Virus record (IMG/VR): IMGVR_UViG_3300048793_000013 | Span: 1-57,892 of that record | From: a virus | Reading direction: 5' to 3' (one strand) | DNA: 57,892 bases | Shown: piece after piece, positions 37,501-45,298 of the stretch | Position numbering within the stretch: the stretch's first letter is position 1 | How the letters are laid out: every line of letters begins with the position of its first letter | Position numbers and translations under genes: made by a program | Notes under the pieces: generated by a model | Seen by the model: only the letters and a program-made list of their open reading frames with translations | What the model was told of the DNA's origin: nothing | Database searches by the model: none

Positions 37501-40411
37501 CAGCAACATGGGCGATATCAACCGTATAGCCTGCCGCCTTCAGATTTTCGATTGACTTGCGTATTGTTTCGGCGTTGTGGCCCACCTTTGGCAGGATAAG
37601 ATTTGCACCTTCTATGCCGAGGTTGAAGAACACATCTTTGGCGAGTTCGGAGCTTTCCTCATGAACGGCTTGCGTTCCTACTCCGTTCTCGTATTCAGGG
37701 ATTACTTTCTTGGCTTCATCAGCGTCAACCAAAGCTGCTTTGTATCGACGGGCCAGTGGTTCGGAGATGGACGATTTGCCAGAGGCTGGAGGGCCGAGGA
37801 CAATGATGGCGTGACGGCCATTTTCGACCGGCCCCTTTGCAAAATCTTTAGCCTGTTCGGTCAACCGTTGAACGGCATCATCCCAGCCGTGAACTTTTTC
37901 GCCATTAAAGTTATAAACACGGGCATCGCGCCAGTCCGGATCGGCGAATTGCTCGGGCGAGCCAGTAGGAACACGGCTTCTATCGATTGCTACTTGACCC
38001 TGAACGTATGGGTGTTGTTCCAGTTCATCGAGCGGTGCCCCGCTGTCCAATGCGGCCTGTAGGCTTTCCCGATTGCCAGTCTGCGGTAGAGCGCCGGTCG
38101 GCCCGCGTGTCGGTATTGGAGGTGGCGTCGTTCCATTGTCTTGGTACAGACTACGAAGCGCAGCATCGCCTTCCGGCCCCTGCATCGTCCAAATACGAGC
38201 GGCCTCACCACGGATGCGATCATAAAGAGCTTTCTGCCCATCTTTTCGCTTTGCCAATTCCCGGCCGGCAAGTTTTAGTGCTCCTTTGGCAACGGTTCTC
38301 CACGGATGAGAAATTAGACCATGAGCGGTGCCGACAATGCCAGGACCAGTCTCAATGAGCGATCCAAGCGTATCCTCTTCGGGCGGCAACCAATGCTTGC
38401 TGTAGAGCCTGCGGGCTTGCGTCTCGCTATTGTCAACCAGCCGGTTCATGGAATTGTGCATACGGCGTTCGGCTTCTAGAGCCTTGAAGTAGCCATTTGC
38501 CTTTTCCTCACCAAGCAGTGCAGCGAGTTTTGCCCTGTTTGCGTCCGTCAATGCCTTCCCGAGCATTGTGAGTTCGCCGCCACGAGCACGATCGAGAACA
38601 CGGTTGAAATGCTTGGCCACACCTTGAATGGCAGCTTGCTTTTCTGGTTCGCCCATCCTTTCCAAAAGGTGAGGTATTTCAGATTCATCAAGCGTCGCGG
38701 ACAACAGCTTATCGCGGCCGAATTCATACGCCTTCATCACGCGCGTAATAGGTGCCCATTTCTCTCTTGCATCCCTCCATACACCACGAACGGCAGGATC
38801 AGGGTGGTTGTCGATCTCGTTTAGAAGGGCGTTTTTGAGCGTAAGCAGATGGCGGGCATTGTTCTTGTTACCGCTCCTAAATGCAGCGTCAATCTTGTCG
38901 TCAAGAGCTTCTTTTGCCAACTGGAACGCGCGTGCTGTTGGGATACGGTTTTCTTTGCCAAGTTCATCCTCAAAGCCCTCATCTATGGGCTTTCCCATGT
39001 TCTTAAGCTGACGATTAGCCTTGGCAGTCGCCGCCTTCATATCGGGGCGGGTGAGAATTTCCTTGAGTGCCTCAGTTGGTGCAATGCGTGTATCTTCAAA
39101 CGTCTTCCAAAAAGGAGCCGACTCATTCTTTCTGGCTTGCTTTTGCATACGAAGCCAGCCGGCCTCATTGACTTGCGGCCCAAGGTACTCGCTATTGATG
39201 TTCTGAATACGCTCTTTCTCTTCGGCACGGCGCTGTCTGTAGGATTGTCTGATTTCGGTGCTTGGCTGGCCTGGAGTGACCGCTATGCCGGCAGCATGAC
39301 GTTGCGTATCCTCATTCAGATCGGCATTGAATTCATGCCGAGACTTGTTCTCCGTAGCGGCCTCAAGTTCGTCGAGGCTACCAAAGTTATCCCTCAGAAT
39401 GTCGCCAACCATCTTCTTGGTTTCTGGCAACATTTCATCCAGCGCGCTCTGTGCCCGAGCAGCACCAACGCTATCATGGACGGGATCAGCTTCACCAAAA
39501 TGAGGGACTTCCGGCGATACAAGCCTTACGTTAGGATCAACCTTGTCGCGCCCGAAGGCAAATGGCGGAACCTCTGCCTCTCCCGGCTGTGCCGCCGCAA
39601 TCTTTTGTTCGTCCAGCAACTGTGAGAAATCTTGTGCGGGAGGCTGCGGCGCTTCCGGCTGTGCCGCAGCCTTTGCCTTATCTCCGCGTATTGATTGTTC
39701 ATGCGCTAGTCTTGCCTCAACCGCGTTCCTTGATAAATTGCCTGCCGCACTAGCGATTGGATGACCGGCCAACATACCGGCGAACCCTGCCACCTCTTCA
39801 TAGCCTGTCCCTTCAGCGGCTTTTTCAGCCGCAAATGCGCCAGTTGCAGGGGCAACGGCTCGCGTTAATAATCTTGTGGCGATGCTGCCGGGACCACCCA
39901 CGACAAATGGTAGGAATCCGCCAAGTTCCTGTAGATATTCATCGCTAGCAACAGGGGTACCGTCAGGATTGCGGCGCACTTCTGGGAGAGGCCCGGAGAC
40001 GTTTTGCTCAAACGGCTTAATGAAATCTTCCGGCTTGGGAAGCGATCTAATGCCGGGTGGTAGTGCACCATGCTCTTGTTGCAGTCTTTGATATTCGGCA
40101 AATTGTTCTGGCGATAGGGCTTTACCTGCGCCCCAATCCATAGCCCGGCCGGCAGCATCAGTCAGATATCCAGGTATTCCAGGAAGGCCAACGGTACCCT
40201 TGACAAGACCAGAACCAAGCTGCTTGGCCTTTTCGTAAGCCTCATTACTGGCAGCGTTAACCACATCGCCCACACCGAAGGCATTGCCATAGGTGCGATC
40301 TGGTTGAGGTTGTGGCTTGTCAGCCAAGAATGCATCAGGGTCAAACCCGCCACCTCCGCCGCCAGATGGCGACGTGTCATTCAGGAAGGCGTCGGGATCG
40401 AAATCAGCCAC
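28535..40411 (-). CDS. Giant polyvalent protein: zeta-like kinase, ParB-like, NTase, DNA methylase, SF2 helicase, pyrophosphatase domains
   Basis: One uninterrupted 3,958-codon frame, a fifth of the window. Order read: N-terminal virion-type region with repeated FDPDAFL; helical linker; zeta-toxin-like P-loop kinase (GPPASGKSS, ~871-879); DdrB/ParB-like domain (GNGRVLAL near 1177); pol-beta-type nucleotidyltransferase (GGSLVSRTY then DMDIRF, ~1564-1580); Gly/Pro linkers with clamp-binding-like EQLSLF (~1816); N6-adenine methylase (EPSAGIGHF ~2014, SNVPFG ~2080); SF2 helicase (GSGKT ~2705, DEAH ~2869, TGTPIS ~2920, QRDGRIIRQG ~3235); coiled coil; inorganic-pyrophosphatase-like domain (~3650-3800, GLDIAIENAKG, DCYVGPH). 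This is the DarB-like polyvalent class, probably packaged and injected to protect incoming DNA or act on the host. Individual domain roles are inferred. Confidence 0.85.
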   Translation of the reverse strand: MADFDPDAFLNDTSPSGGGGGGFDPDAFLADKPQPQPDRTYGNAFGVGDVVNAASNEAYEKAKQLGSGLVKGTVGLPGIPGYLTDAAGRAMDWGAGKALSPEQFAEYQRLQQEHGALPPGIRSLPKPEDFIKPFEQNVSGPLPEVRRNPDGTPVASDEYLQELGGFLPFVVGGPGSIATRLLTRAVAPATGAFAAEKAAEGTGYEEVAGFAGMLAGHPIASAAGNLSRNAVEARLAHEQSIRGDKAKAAAQPEAPQPPAQDFSQLLDEQKIAAAQPGEAEVPPFAFGRDKVDPNVRLVSPEVPHFGEADPVHDSVGAARAQSALDEMLPETKKMVGDILRDNFGSLDELEAATENKSRHEFNADLNEDTQRHAAGIAVTPGQPSTEIRQSYRQRRAEEKERIQNINSEYLGPQVNEAGWLRMQKQARKNESAPFWKTFEDTRIAPTEALKEILTRPDMKAATAKANRQLKNMGKPIDEGFEDELGKENRIPTARAFQLAKEALDDKIDAAFRSGNKNNARHLLTLKNALLNEIDNHPDPAVRGVWRDAREKWAPITRVMKAYEFGRDKLLSATLDESEIPHLLERMGEPEKQAAIQGVAKHFNRVLDRARGGELTMLGKALTDANRAKLAALLGEEKANGYFKALEAERRMHNSMNRLVDNSETQARRLYSKHWLPPEEDTLGSLIETGPGIVGTAHGLISHPWRTVAKGALKLAGRELAKRKDGQKALYDRIRGEAARIWTMQGPEGDAALRSLYQDNGTTPPPIPTRGPTGALPQTGNRESLQAALDSGAPLDELEQHPYVQGQVAIDRSRVPTGSPEQFADPDWRDARVYNFNGEKVHGWDDAVQRLTEQAKDFAKGPVENGRHAIIVLGPPASGKSSISEPLARRYKAALVDADEAKKVIPEYENGVGTQAVHEESSELAKDVFFNLGIEGANLILPKVGHNAETIRKSIENLKAAGYTVDIAHVAATPEISGRRNIKRFLDTGRLVDPNYIKEVGDKPRQTAYTLRGEANDFLDADTSERPTRIIEGNGQLADHISAEIADASRNGRDVQPALRGGDSEAGGNGQGQEPSPFAAAQGLIGAEPSNLRPHRVSTADGTAIDVAPVVVEASSLKTSQDAGYDKALQPRQRSRAASQAQVRDIASNLDPERLGYSAEADRGAPIVGPDGMVESGNGRVLALRNVYGEGGAKVQEYREWLARQGVDVSQYRNPVLVRQRITPMSPQERQAFTAGANQASTLAMSATERARGDAKLIDDKTLNLLHNPNDIGANRDFVRRFVQELPQAEQGALMDASGQLSAEGATRLRNAVFAKAYGDVGVIARIAESTDDEIRSISNALATVAPKWARLRADVEAGRVRPDMDATPDLMEAVKRTAKIRGEGTKLDTYLAQSDAFNKIPDTVEGFMRAFYAPELDMRGNRRALGSKRISDALGFYADEARKVTAEPGLDLGLAPVERRDIQKIARDKGWEGYGEEVPDRNGPGNGEGVPAGGDQIRRSGVGEGREGLEAAGGEGDQGKIFRAAGPKVPVKLRPEEPDAGKLISTANKVAGEWQDKLGPDIKVVMGGSLVSRTYARVRPNEPIDMDIRFLTKNPERDYPKVETVTGLKLRKTRPVDDYPSGSSKGFLVEGPFTRDGITFDVEAAVRTPSYVGWARFYPKVLTADELSAFRGDKASLRGNKEEYKALKGRMLKEVMRRVDEAGGPERVEKQGADQLRREVASRDVRGRPLRTEPLPIGNEQAILEAGARRAAESARPGEEQPPLMQAKKRTAAGQEDLFGGPKDVLGEGLRGNAPQVPGGRQPANAGAATPVRRPEQLSLFGGGGSRGEVGEPHAPIPQHPGGPETPTPGKSESVTKPPDGGGRTGEGGTDKPAPPAVIRGRRDAELKIAERSRSNYRITDEDLVGEGGAKQKVRGNIEAIKVLKQIEDENRDATPEEKAKLVKYTGWGAHAQDMFKGDYRKQWEAERGQLKALLTDEEYDSARASTPNAHYTSPDVVRGMWDAMDHLGYEGGMAIEPSAGIGHFIGLIPDKWTPKTAWTAVELDSVTGRIAKKLYGGAEVNVHGFEDLKRPANHYDLAISNVPFGNYPVEEKPYGSHSIHNFFFIKALDKVRPGGIVSFITSSHTMDAPTHANVRRLLANTSDLVGAIRLPGGSKGAFASNAGTQVTTDIIFLRKKVPGEQPFNGVKWTDLKTIQTPEGPTKINEYFSDRPQMMLGEMRLQGTQHRANEPVLIGDPDGMQQKIAEAARNDMPAGAMLVRDTPPPPPIHSNEIGAGIKDGAFFLKDGKLYQRREGQGHEHDIGTIEASRVKKLIGIRDTYNDLMRAQIDGVGDKDALRADLRKKYDNFVDLYGPINKEEKTVTSRLNKAGENVVLVRHPNFKAFRNDPDSWKVSSIENYDSETGKTKLADIFTKDVIRPPMERQINGPSDALAASLNDKGGVDLDHIAQSLGVDSHEAAISALGDTVFQNPDGRAWETASRYLSGNVIKKLEDARSIAANDPSYLRNVAALEKVQPTPLVGPEITAQFGAPWVPEAVYEDFLKEIGGGGIKVVKVPVTGDWRVKASYFDGDARAKYGTKEVGVDEIAESAMNGRPITVRDPPDRDGHRAVNTTKTEEARVKTELLKEAFTGDPEKGIEGWVWQDPERSQLLEGIYNRLHNDLVGENHDGSHLTLPGLNPDFAGRKHRLDVVWRIIQKGNTLMAHAVGSGKTVSMIASGMEQKRLGLINKPAYVVPNHMLEQFSREFIQAYPDAKILVAEKDEMTRDNRKKFLAKVASNDWDGVIFTHDAFGRINMQRDFREKFIRDQMDELERVQKAEEQEGGKNSPTVKAMEKRKKTFRKKLDKLMNEERKDEGTTFEESGIDFMYVDEAHKYKNLDFITRFDRVKGLAQNASQRAEDLFLKTRYLEQNRPGRSAVFATGTPISNTMAEMWTMQRYLQYDKLKERGLETFDAWANTFGKVATNTELSQDGRTFKDVASFSRFVNIPELISLYSEIADTKTAAMLKLPAPEAKTHIVNAKLSSAEENFVQGVIKSLELLKGVRPEKGAPMAASVGTAARKVATDGRLIGNNVSDQYALSNMPNPGTLADFDFNPQGKVAKAVGNIHKIWENGKEPGTVQMVFLDMGTPKNARKGKAKSAEEGGDEEGASDFSVYDDLKQRLVAKGIPSHEIAFIHDATDDIKKAKLFKKVRDGDIRVLMGSTEKMGVGTNVQDRLIAMHHLDAPWKPAEVEQRDGRIIRQGNLNSNVDIYRYVTEKSFDAFMWQTLERKAGFLNQVMSGAKGSRWAEDIDNPLPDAAQMKAAASGDPRILEHAELDRNVRMLTSQKRVYDQTKSRAFGEGNAAKSRIEQYETALPGAKEDAGRVTDTSGKKFAVDLDGKTITERKAAGDEILDRLKTFGGGQKFYTPKVVNVGRMSGFDMNIQLRHVWDGDGTSLEATPSLVGNSRYAAVNQTVINEHTDPAGLIRRFENILGNIKDNPTRLEKELANERKSVERLEKTLTTAWPKEKEYQESLKKLDEFTKAIKAPKHPDVHSAEVKAKQSEPVAPITEPKEMRGARLYKPLGEQAPAAKPSPSAQTSESKPQEATAPKVDDEAWWDNELTSAGRLHYLDKIDRRNIPGKVKWRYLSDSAKDRLREARPEERARGGRVMAHYIDSNPTEAQKEAGNYRKAHINVHGLDIAIENAKGHERSGIGPDDKRWSVTMPAAYGYLKRTTGADQDCVDCYVGPHRASRKVFVIDQLNAETGKYDEHKCMLAFGSAAQAKAVYLKGFSDGKGGKRLGHMVEMSIDDFKDWLANGDTTKPLKDSDHDWPVINHTYDVNVISELSKAGDIFYYDKSLPRRIMNNGKPLDPVQPLLRHEVAEYKAMKEALAAFKTKYGREPSGKERVVIYKTAHKDHGNIAERQWLTEHDYDISQWNAWCRSALASVEKKAAPNAPSNPDVKPIPHERGNLEVTLGA
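34750..35061 (-). CDS. Overprinted TnpV-like small protein inside the giant gene
   Basis: In the +1 frame of the giant gene, ATG 35061 has GGAGG 8 bases upstream. The 103-aa product (MYSAKDYAEMHRKFLEDANP, then QLRQSGDLNNYLSSVGEEAE and ERLASLMHQYL) resembles TnpV-type proteins (SGxLNxYLxxxxxxAxER ... NxRxxxxELVREE). Here the giant frame is a low-complexity Gly/Pro linker, exactly what overprinting would produce. Both frames are probably translated. Confidence 0.6.
   Translation of the reverse strand: MYSAKDYAEMHRKFLEDANPQMLAQLRQSGDLNNYLSSVGEEAEERLASLMHQYLNTPEVQKLPHLEKVRALQNRRMEVDELVREELINQPLPPSSEDEETQN
35818..35991 (-). CDS. Second overprinted small protein inside the giant gene
   Basis: Also in the +1 frame and again where the giant frame is a Gly-rich linker (EEVPDRNGPGNGEGVPAGGD). 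ATG 35991 opens MEKRFPTAMALVMARAFQRV then AKAAKDLKQRAEKAIKAKSS, a helical basic protein of 57 aa. AAGGA lies about 10 bases upstream; a TTG at 36042 would extend it. Weaker evidence than the 34750 gene. Confidence 0.4.
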   Translation of the reverse strand: MEKRFPTAMALVMARAFQRVATKYGDPGLAKAAKDLKQRAEKAIKAKSSVLLDQKSQ

Positions 40412-40414
40412 GGG

Positions 40415-43400
40415 TTATTGTACTCCAAGCTTCTGTTTGATCGCGGCGGCGCGAGGATCATTCGGGTTAGCGTTAGCCCAAGCCAAGGCTTTCTGGTTCT
40501 CTGCGCTTTGTGCCACCGGGGCGGCGGCAGGAGTTGGGGCAGATGTTGGCGCAGTCGTGCCACCCGGCGCACCGGTAGCGCGTTCGGCACGTACCGAATC
40601 ACGTTCACGAGCAATCTGTTTTTGAAGTTGCATGACGGCACGCTTGTATGTCTCCGGGCTATCTGCCGTGCTAAGGAACCCAAGCGCCTTATCACGATCA
40701 GATTCACGCATGACACCGGTCGGGTTCATGGCGCGAGCCCAATGTTCAGCAAGCTGCAAGTTAGCCATACCGAATTCTTTCAGTTCAGGGTTGCTAGCAA
40801 TAATCTCTCCCTTCTGAATGATCTGGTTGATAGGTACCCAGCCGGTGCGCCATACTTTCTCTGAAGCCTCAATTGCGGCCGGAATAGCTGCATCCGTTGC
40901 ACGCAAGATCAGGTTCAGGTTGGCCTCACGATTGCCGCCAGTACGGGCTTCAGCGCCGAGACCAACACCCGTTGCCTTGTACTGTTGCTGAAGATGTGAC
41001 CGTTGTTCAGGGGAAATGCCAGCTTCTAAATCTTGGCGGGTAGCCTCTTCTCTGATCTTCTGCATCAAAGCAGGATCACGGCCGGCTTGACCAAGAGCGG
41101 ACGGACCCATGATGTTATACATGGAAGCAGTACGCTTGATTGTGTCTGGATCATATCCACTTTCACCAGACCGAGCGTCCATGCGGACAATAGCCAATGC
41201 CTTGACGTGCTCAGGATCAGCCGGGCCACCTGAAATTGGTTCAAGTTGGCCTTGGGCATTCAGTCGATAGCCGCTAGGAACACCAAGTTTGGCCATCTGG
41301 ATATCGTGTTGCCTCTTGGATTCATCCAATGTTCCAGTATGCTGACGGGTTGATTCAGCAAGCGTCGCCTGTGCTTGATCGGCGTGTTGCGCCAACTTCT
41401 TCACCTCAAGGTCAATCTGAGACTGCTTCATCTTCTGACCTTGTTCGAATTCATTGGCGTGCGTGTAGGTGCTCATCCCCTGTAAGCCACCTTCGCCGAC
41501 TGCCACGCCAGCAAATGGCGACCGAGATGCCATCATGCCAAACCCGGCCGACATTAGAGCGGGCCATAGCTTGGAGTTGGGCGACCAATCGATACCGCTG
41601 TTTGATGGTGGGGCAACGCCACGAGCGGCGGGGATATCAGATGTCCCTGGAATCCTGTAATCAGCTAGGGATGCGTTGGGCGGAACGGTGGAGTCTCCGT
41701 CTGGATTGCGCACCACGCCGTTGTTATTTGGCGCACCCTCACCCTTGGCGAGTTGGATGTGCCCTTGATCGATTTGACCAGCGTGGCCAGGAAGGAATTG
41801 CAAGCCGTATTTTTCGGCGTTGGTGCGACCATCATCGGAAGTCTTACGCAACCAATCGCGAACGGGACCACTCGATAGGTCTGCGGCTTCCCCGTATTGA
41901 TGGCGTGATTGTCCGGGAGGCGCGGCAAGGCCACCCTGGCCGGTCAAGTAATTATGGTAGGCTTGCGCTTGTTCCTCTTTGGTGCGGCCATAATCTAGCA
42001 CCTTAGCCGTGTGTCCTGTTGCCTCTTCCCCCGCCCGAATAGCGGCTTGGAGGCGATCGGCAAAGTTAGGGTTAAGATCGCCAGCGCGCCCAACTGCACG
42101 GCCGGTAGCGCGATCATGGAGAAAGTCTACCGTGTTGCTAGGGGCACCTACGCCAGCAGAAGGACCACCTGGAGGGGTAGCCACATTTATCGCGGGAGAT
42201 AGTGGAGGTGCAGAGGCTTCCGGTGCTCCCCACGCACCCGCAACGCCGTTGACAGGATCAATGCCCTTCGTCAACGGCATATCCCCGCCGCTAGGCGTTA
42301 TGCCAGGAGCGATACCAGACATCCAGGGTGGAGCGGACGATTGCCCGGTCGGTCCAGGCAGCGCAGCATCAACAGAAGCGTTTGTGGACGGCCCAAGCCC
42401 AACTACATCATTCGGTAGCGTCATGGCGTACCGATCGTTAGGATTACCCTTAAACGATCTATCGAACGTTGTTGGCGATCTACCAGACCAATTTGATATT
42501 TCCGTCCCTGATGGTGCAATGCCAGCCGTGGAAGTCGGCATATCTGGGTTAGGTCTGCGAATCGGTGTTGGCATTGGTCCGCCACCGAGTAGGACGTTCG
42601 GTAATGCGGGGCGTTGAGTTAGTGAATCTCCAATGTCAGGGAGGCTATCGTCACCAAAGTCCTGCACGGGCGGATAATAAGCCACCCCGCCGCCGTCATC
42701 GTATCCACGTGGCATCACGATCGTATTGTGCATCGGCAGGTTTGCCACACCACCGGACGCATACCCTCCAATGCGCCCACCACGATACGCACCATCTACA
42801 CCGAATGTCGGCGTTGGAATTGCATTACCGCTGGTATCATAGTTCAGGCCGGTAACGTTCGTGGCTCCCGGAACGATCGGATTTACGCCAGACGATTGTT
42901 GTGGTGCGCCATTGATGATCTTTGCCAGCGAGCCGATCTGTTGTGCCTGTTTGGCGAGATCAGGCTGTACCGGTGCACCGGGAGGCTTCGGCATATTGTT
43001 GCCATGCGCGAGGCCCATGGTCGGCACGAAGCCATTGCCGCCCGCATACGGCATAGGACCGGCACCATACGGGGCACCGGCTACACCCCCGCCGGTATCG
43101 TAATGAGAGACACGGCCACCCCATGCTCTCTTGCGACGATGTGCTAGAACATCGCGAATGTCTTCAACCCCAACACTATTGCCGGGAGATTTTGTGCGAT
43201 GCATGGCGGCAATCTGATGATGCGCCGTCATATGTGTTCCAGCCGCCGCGCGTACTTCTGTCCCGTCCGGTTGACGTTCAACTACAGCAAGAGGATGCTC
43301 CCCGCGATGATAGCGCGCAAGTACCTCATGTTTTGAAATAGGTCCCAGGTCAAGCAATTCATTCTCATGACCTTGGCCGGAAAGATGCTTAATACGTTCG

Positions 43401-44506
43401 GCATCAATTTCTTTGGGATTGTAATGGAAAACACCTCCACCAACTTTAACGCGTCCCATCCCATGCGGTACACTTAATTCTTGAGTGCCGTTCGGGAACA
43501 TTTGAACGCGACGGTGGCCGGCAATAAGCTGACGTTGTTGCGCGATAAGCGTATCGTGACTTTCTGGAACTGTGTTGTCGTCTGGGGCAACACCATGGCT
43601 TACCGCCGCCCCACCGCTCGCCAATCCCATTAGAGCGGGCGCCAGCCAACCTGCCGTACCAAAAGCACCTGTTCCACCAAGAGTTCCAACGGCAGCGGTA
43701 CCAAGACCTGCGATTTGTCCCAGTTGGTTAGGCGGCGGGGCCGTCGTGGTGGACGTACCACCCATTTGACTACCAAGCCCTGAATCTATACCTGCCAGCC
43801 ATTGACTTTGCTGATACGGGAAAGCCTGTTGGTTGATAAACTGCTGGTACGCGGCGGCGAGTTGCGCTTGCTGGGTTTGCTGTTCGAGAGAACCAGCGCC
43901 TACCTGTGCATTGGCACCCGTCAGCGCGGCGTTTTGTCCAGACACCCCGAGATTGCCGAGCGAATAGGCGCCAGCCGCTTGTGCTTGTTGCTCCGTCAGC
44001 GCGGTATTAAGGCCAGTCTGATAGCCCTGGTTTTCCAGGCCGGCGATTACAGGAGCTTGGGCAAGCTGTTGCTGGTTAGCCAAATTGGCTTGCGTGATGC
44101 CAACCCGGTTGCCGCCGAGCGCGCCTTGGGCCGCAGCATTGCTGAGGACGCCCTGTTGCTGTTGGGCATTCTGGTTATTGAATTGATTCTGCGTCGCATC
44201 GACAACGGCTTGCGTGTAGGGCGACTCGTATCCCTGAATCTGTGCCGCAGTGATAGGGCTGGCCGCCGCAGTAGCCATGCCGGTGGCTTGCTGGATGTAC
44301 GGCTGTGCAAACCCGGCGTTTTGGTTGATGTTGGCAATGCCGCTTTCTTGTTGAGGATTGACCCCGGCGACAAGTTGACCAGTATACGGCTGGTACGGCG
44401 TCGAGGCGACACCGGACGCACGGCTCATCAAGGCATAGTAGTTCGCTAGGGCGTCTGGGTTGGGGGTTGTGGTTTGCGTGGTCGTGTTCGAGCCCTTGCT
44501 GCCCAA
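40415..44506 (-). CDS. Ejection/internal virion protein with M15-type peptidase domain
   Basis: 1,363 aa. N-terminal ~260 residues are Gln/Ala/Gly-rich and helical (IQQATGMATAAASPITAAQI, then NQNAQQQQGVLSNAAAQGAL), typical of podovirus internal proteins. A middle part carries repeated Gly motifs (YDTGGGVA ~475, YASGGVANLP ~585, YDDGGGVAYYPP ~610). Residues ~820-915 hold an M15/CwlK-like peptidase: RTKEEQAQAYHNYLTG, SRHQYGEAADLS (zinc ligands) and DQGHIQL. The C-terminal ~400 residues are helical. It probably digests peptidoglycan and forms part of the channel during DNA entry. Four bases upstream of the giant gene. Confidence 0.75.
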   Translation of the reverse strand: MGSKGSNTTTQTTTPNPDALANYYALMSRASGVASTPYQPYTGQLVAGVNPQQESGIANINQNAGFAQPYIQQATGMATAAASPITAAQIQGYESPYTQAVVDATQNQFNNQNAQQQQGVLSNAAAQGALGGNRVGITQANLANQQQLAQAPVIAGLENQGYQTGLNTALTEQQAQAAGAYSLGNLGVSGQNAALTGANAQVGAGSLEQQTQQAQLAAAYQQFINQQAFPYQQSQWLAGIDSGLGSQMGGTSTTTAPPPNQLGQIAGLGTAAVGTLGGTGAFGTAGWLAPALMGLASGGAAVSHGVAPDDNTVPESHDTLIAQQRQLIAGHRRVQMFPNGTQELSVPHGMGRVKVGGGVFHYNPKEIDAERIKHLSGQGHENELLDLGPISKHEVLARYHRGEHPLAVVERQPDGTEVRAAAGTHMTAHHQIAAMHRTKSPGNSVGVEDIRDVLAHRRKRAWGGRVSHYDTGGGVAGAPYGAGPMPYAGGNGFVPTMGLAHGNNMPKPPGAPVQPDLAKQAQQIGSLAKIINGAPQQSSGVNPIVPGATNVTGLNYDTSGNAIPTPTFGVDGAYRGGRIGGYASGGVANLPMHNTIVMPRGYDDGGGVAYYPPVQDFGDDSLPDIGDSLTQRPALPNVLLGGGPMPTPIRRPNPDMPTSTAGIAPSGTEISNWSGRSPTTFDRSFKGNPNDRYAMTLPNDVVGLGPSTNASVDAALPGPTGQSSAPPWMSGIAPGITPSGGDMPLTKGIDPVNGVAGAWGAPEASAPPLSPAINVATPPGGPSAGVGAPSNTVDFLHDRATGRAVGRAGDLNPNFADRLQAAIRAGEEATGHTAKVLDYGRTKEEQAQAYHNYLTGQGGLAAPPGQSRHQYGEAADLSSGPVRDWLRKTSDDGRTNAEKYGLQFLPGHAGQIDQGHIQLAKGEGAPNNNGVVRNPDGDSTVPPNASLADYRIPGTSDIPAARGVAPPSNSGIDWSPNSKLWPALMSAGFGMMASRSPFAGVAVGEGGLQGMSTYTHANEFEQGQKMKQSQIDLEVKKLAQHADQAQATLAESTRQHTGTLDESKRQHDIQMAKLGVPSGYRLNAQGQLEPISGGPADPEHVKALAIVRMDARSGESGYDPDTIKRTASMYNIMGPSALGQAGRDPALMQKIREEATRQDLEAGISPEQRSHLQQQYKATGVGLGAEARTGGNREANLNLILRATDAAIPAAIEASEKVWRTGWVPINQIIQKGEIIASNPELKEFGMANLQLAEHWARAMNPTGVMRESDRDKALGFLSTADSPETYKRAVMQLQKQIARERDSVRAERATGAPGGTTAPTSAPTPAAAPVAQSAENQKALAWANANPNDPRAAAIKQKLGVQ

Positions 44507-44517
44507 CTCAATTACTC

Positions 44518-44997
44518 CTAGGCAACGGCGTGATCCTTACCGTTAGCCCTGTAAAAGAAAAAGTTTCCAATCGGCTTCTGAAACTGTCTTTGATATAGAC
44601 GAACTTTACTCTCCGTCCGCTCGTTGGAAATCACCCCGATCAGCAAAGGGTAGCCCGTCTCATTCGAACACCACTTGGCGAACTTCATGAGTTCGATTGC
44701 GTTTCCGGATCGTCGATATGCTGGGACCACGTAAGCTAGAATCTCTTCAAAATGAGGATCATCGGAGTACCAGAAGGTGGACAACAATAGGAAAATCATG
44801 GCTTGAATCTTACCAGGATCACCAATAACCCCCATCACCGCGCACTGACGATTGAACGCGCGGTGCAGCATGGCGCAAACTTTATCCTCATTGATCTTGA
44901 AAAGGCCGTTCTCGGCATAGAGTTGACGGCATAGTGCCATCAACTCTTCCTCATCTTTTTTTTCTACAATCCGAACGGAGCCAGGGTATCCGGCCAT
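44518..44997 (-). CDS. GNAT-family acetyltransferase, phage type
   Basis: 159 aa with the GNAT pattern: N-terminal LCRQLYAENGLF, AMIFLLLSTFWYS strand, and EEILAYVVPAYRRSGNAIEL, in which RRSGNA stands for the acetyl-CoA-binding RxxGxG/A. Phage late-region GNATs of this type sit between tail and internal virion genes with unknown acceptor. Stop-start overlap with the next gene. Confidence 0.7.
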   Translation of the reverse strand: MAGYPGSVRIVEKKDEEELMALCRQLYAENGLFKINEDKVCAMLHRAFNRQCAVMGVIGDPGKIQAMIFLLLSTFWYSDDPHFEEILAYVVPAYRRSGNAIELMKFAKWCSNETGYPLLIGVISNERTESKVRLYQRQFQKPIGNFFFYRANGKDHAVA

Positions 44998-45278
44998 CAG
45001 TTCAGGCTCTCCCGCGCATCGCCATTGGCAGCAACGCCGGTATGGGCTTCGGCCTTGTCGATCATGGTAAGTAGATCATCGAGACAATCTCGCAATTGCT
45101 TGGCGCACATCTTATCCATTCGGAGCCGACATGCTGGCACAAGATCGGTATTGATTTTCCCCTCACTCTCCCGGTCAAAGTTCAAAACGCCGAGTTGAAC
45201 ATTGACGACGTTGTTCAAGATGCCGCGTCCAGTTACGGCGTTGACGAACGTAACACCGACTTGATCTGTGGGTTTCAT
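44997..45278 (-). CDS. Phage hypothetical protein (93 aa)
   Basis: MKPTDQVGVTFVNAVTGRGI, then VVNVQLGVLNFDRESEGKIN and a helical MDKMCAKQLRDCLDDLLTMI. ATG 45278 has GGGG 9 bases upstream; the ATG at 45302 overlaps the HNH stop and may be used since that insertion. A conserved partner of GNAT genes in related phages as far as I recall; function unknown. Confidence 0.6.
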   Translation of the reverse strand: MKPTDQVGVTFVNAVTGRGILNNVVNVQLGVLNFDRESEGKINTDLVPACRLRMDKMCAKQLRDCLDDLLTMIDKAEAHTGVAANGDARESLN

Positions 45279-45298
45279 GTGGTTAGTCCCCTGAGTTG

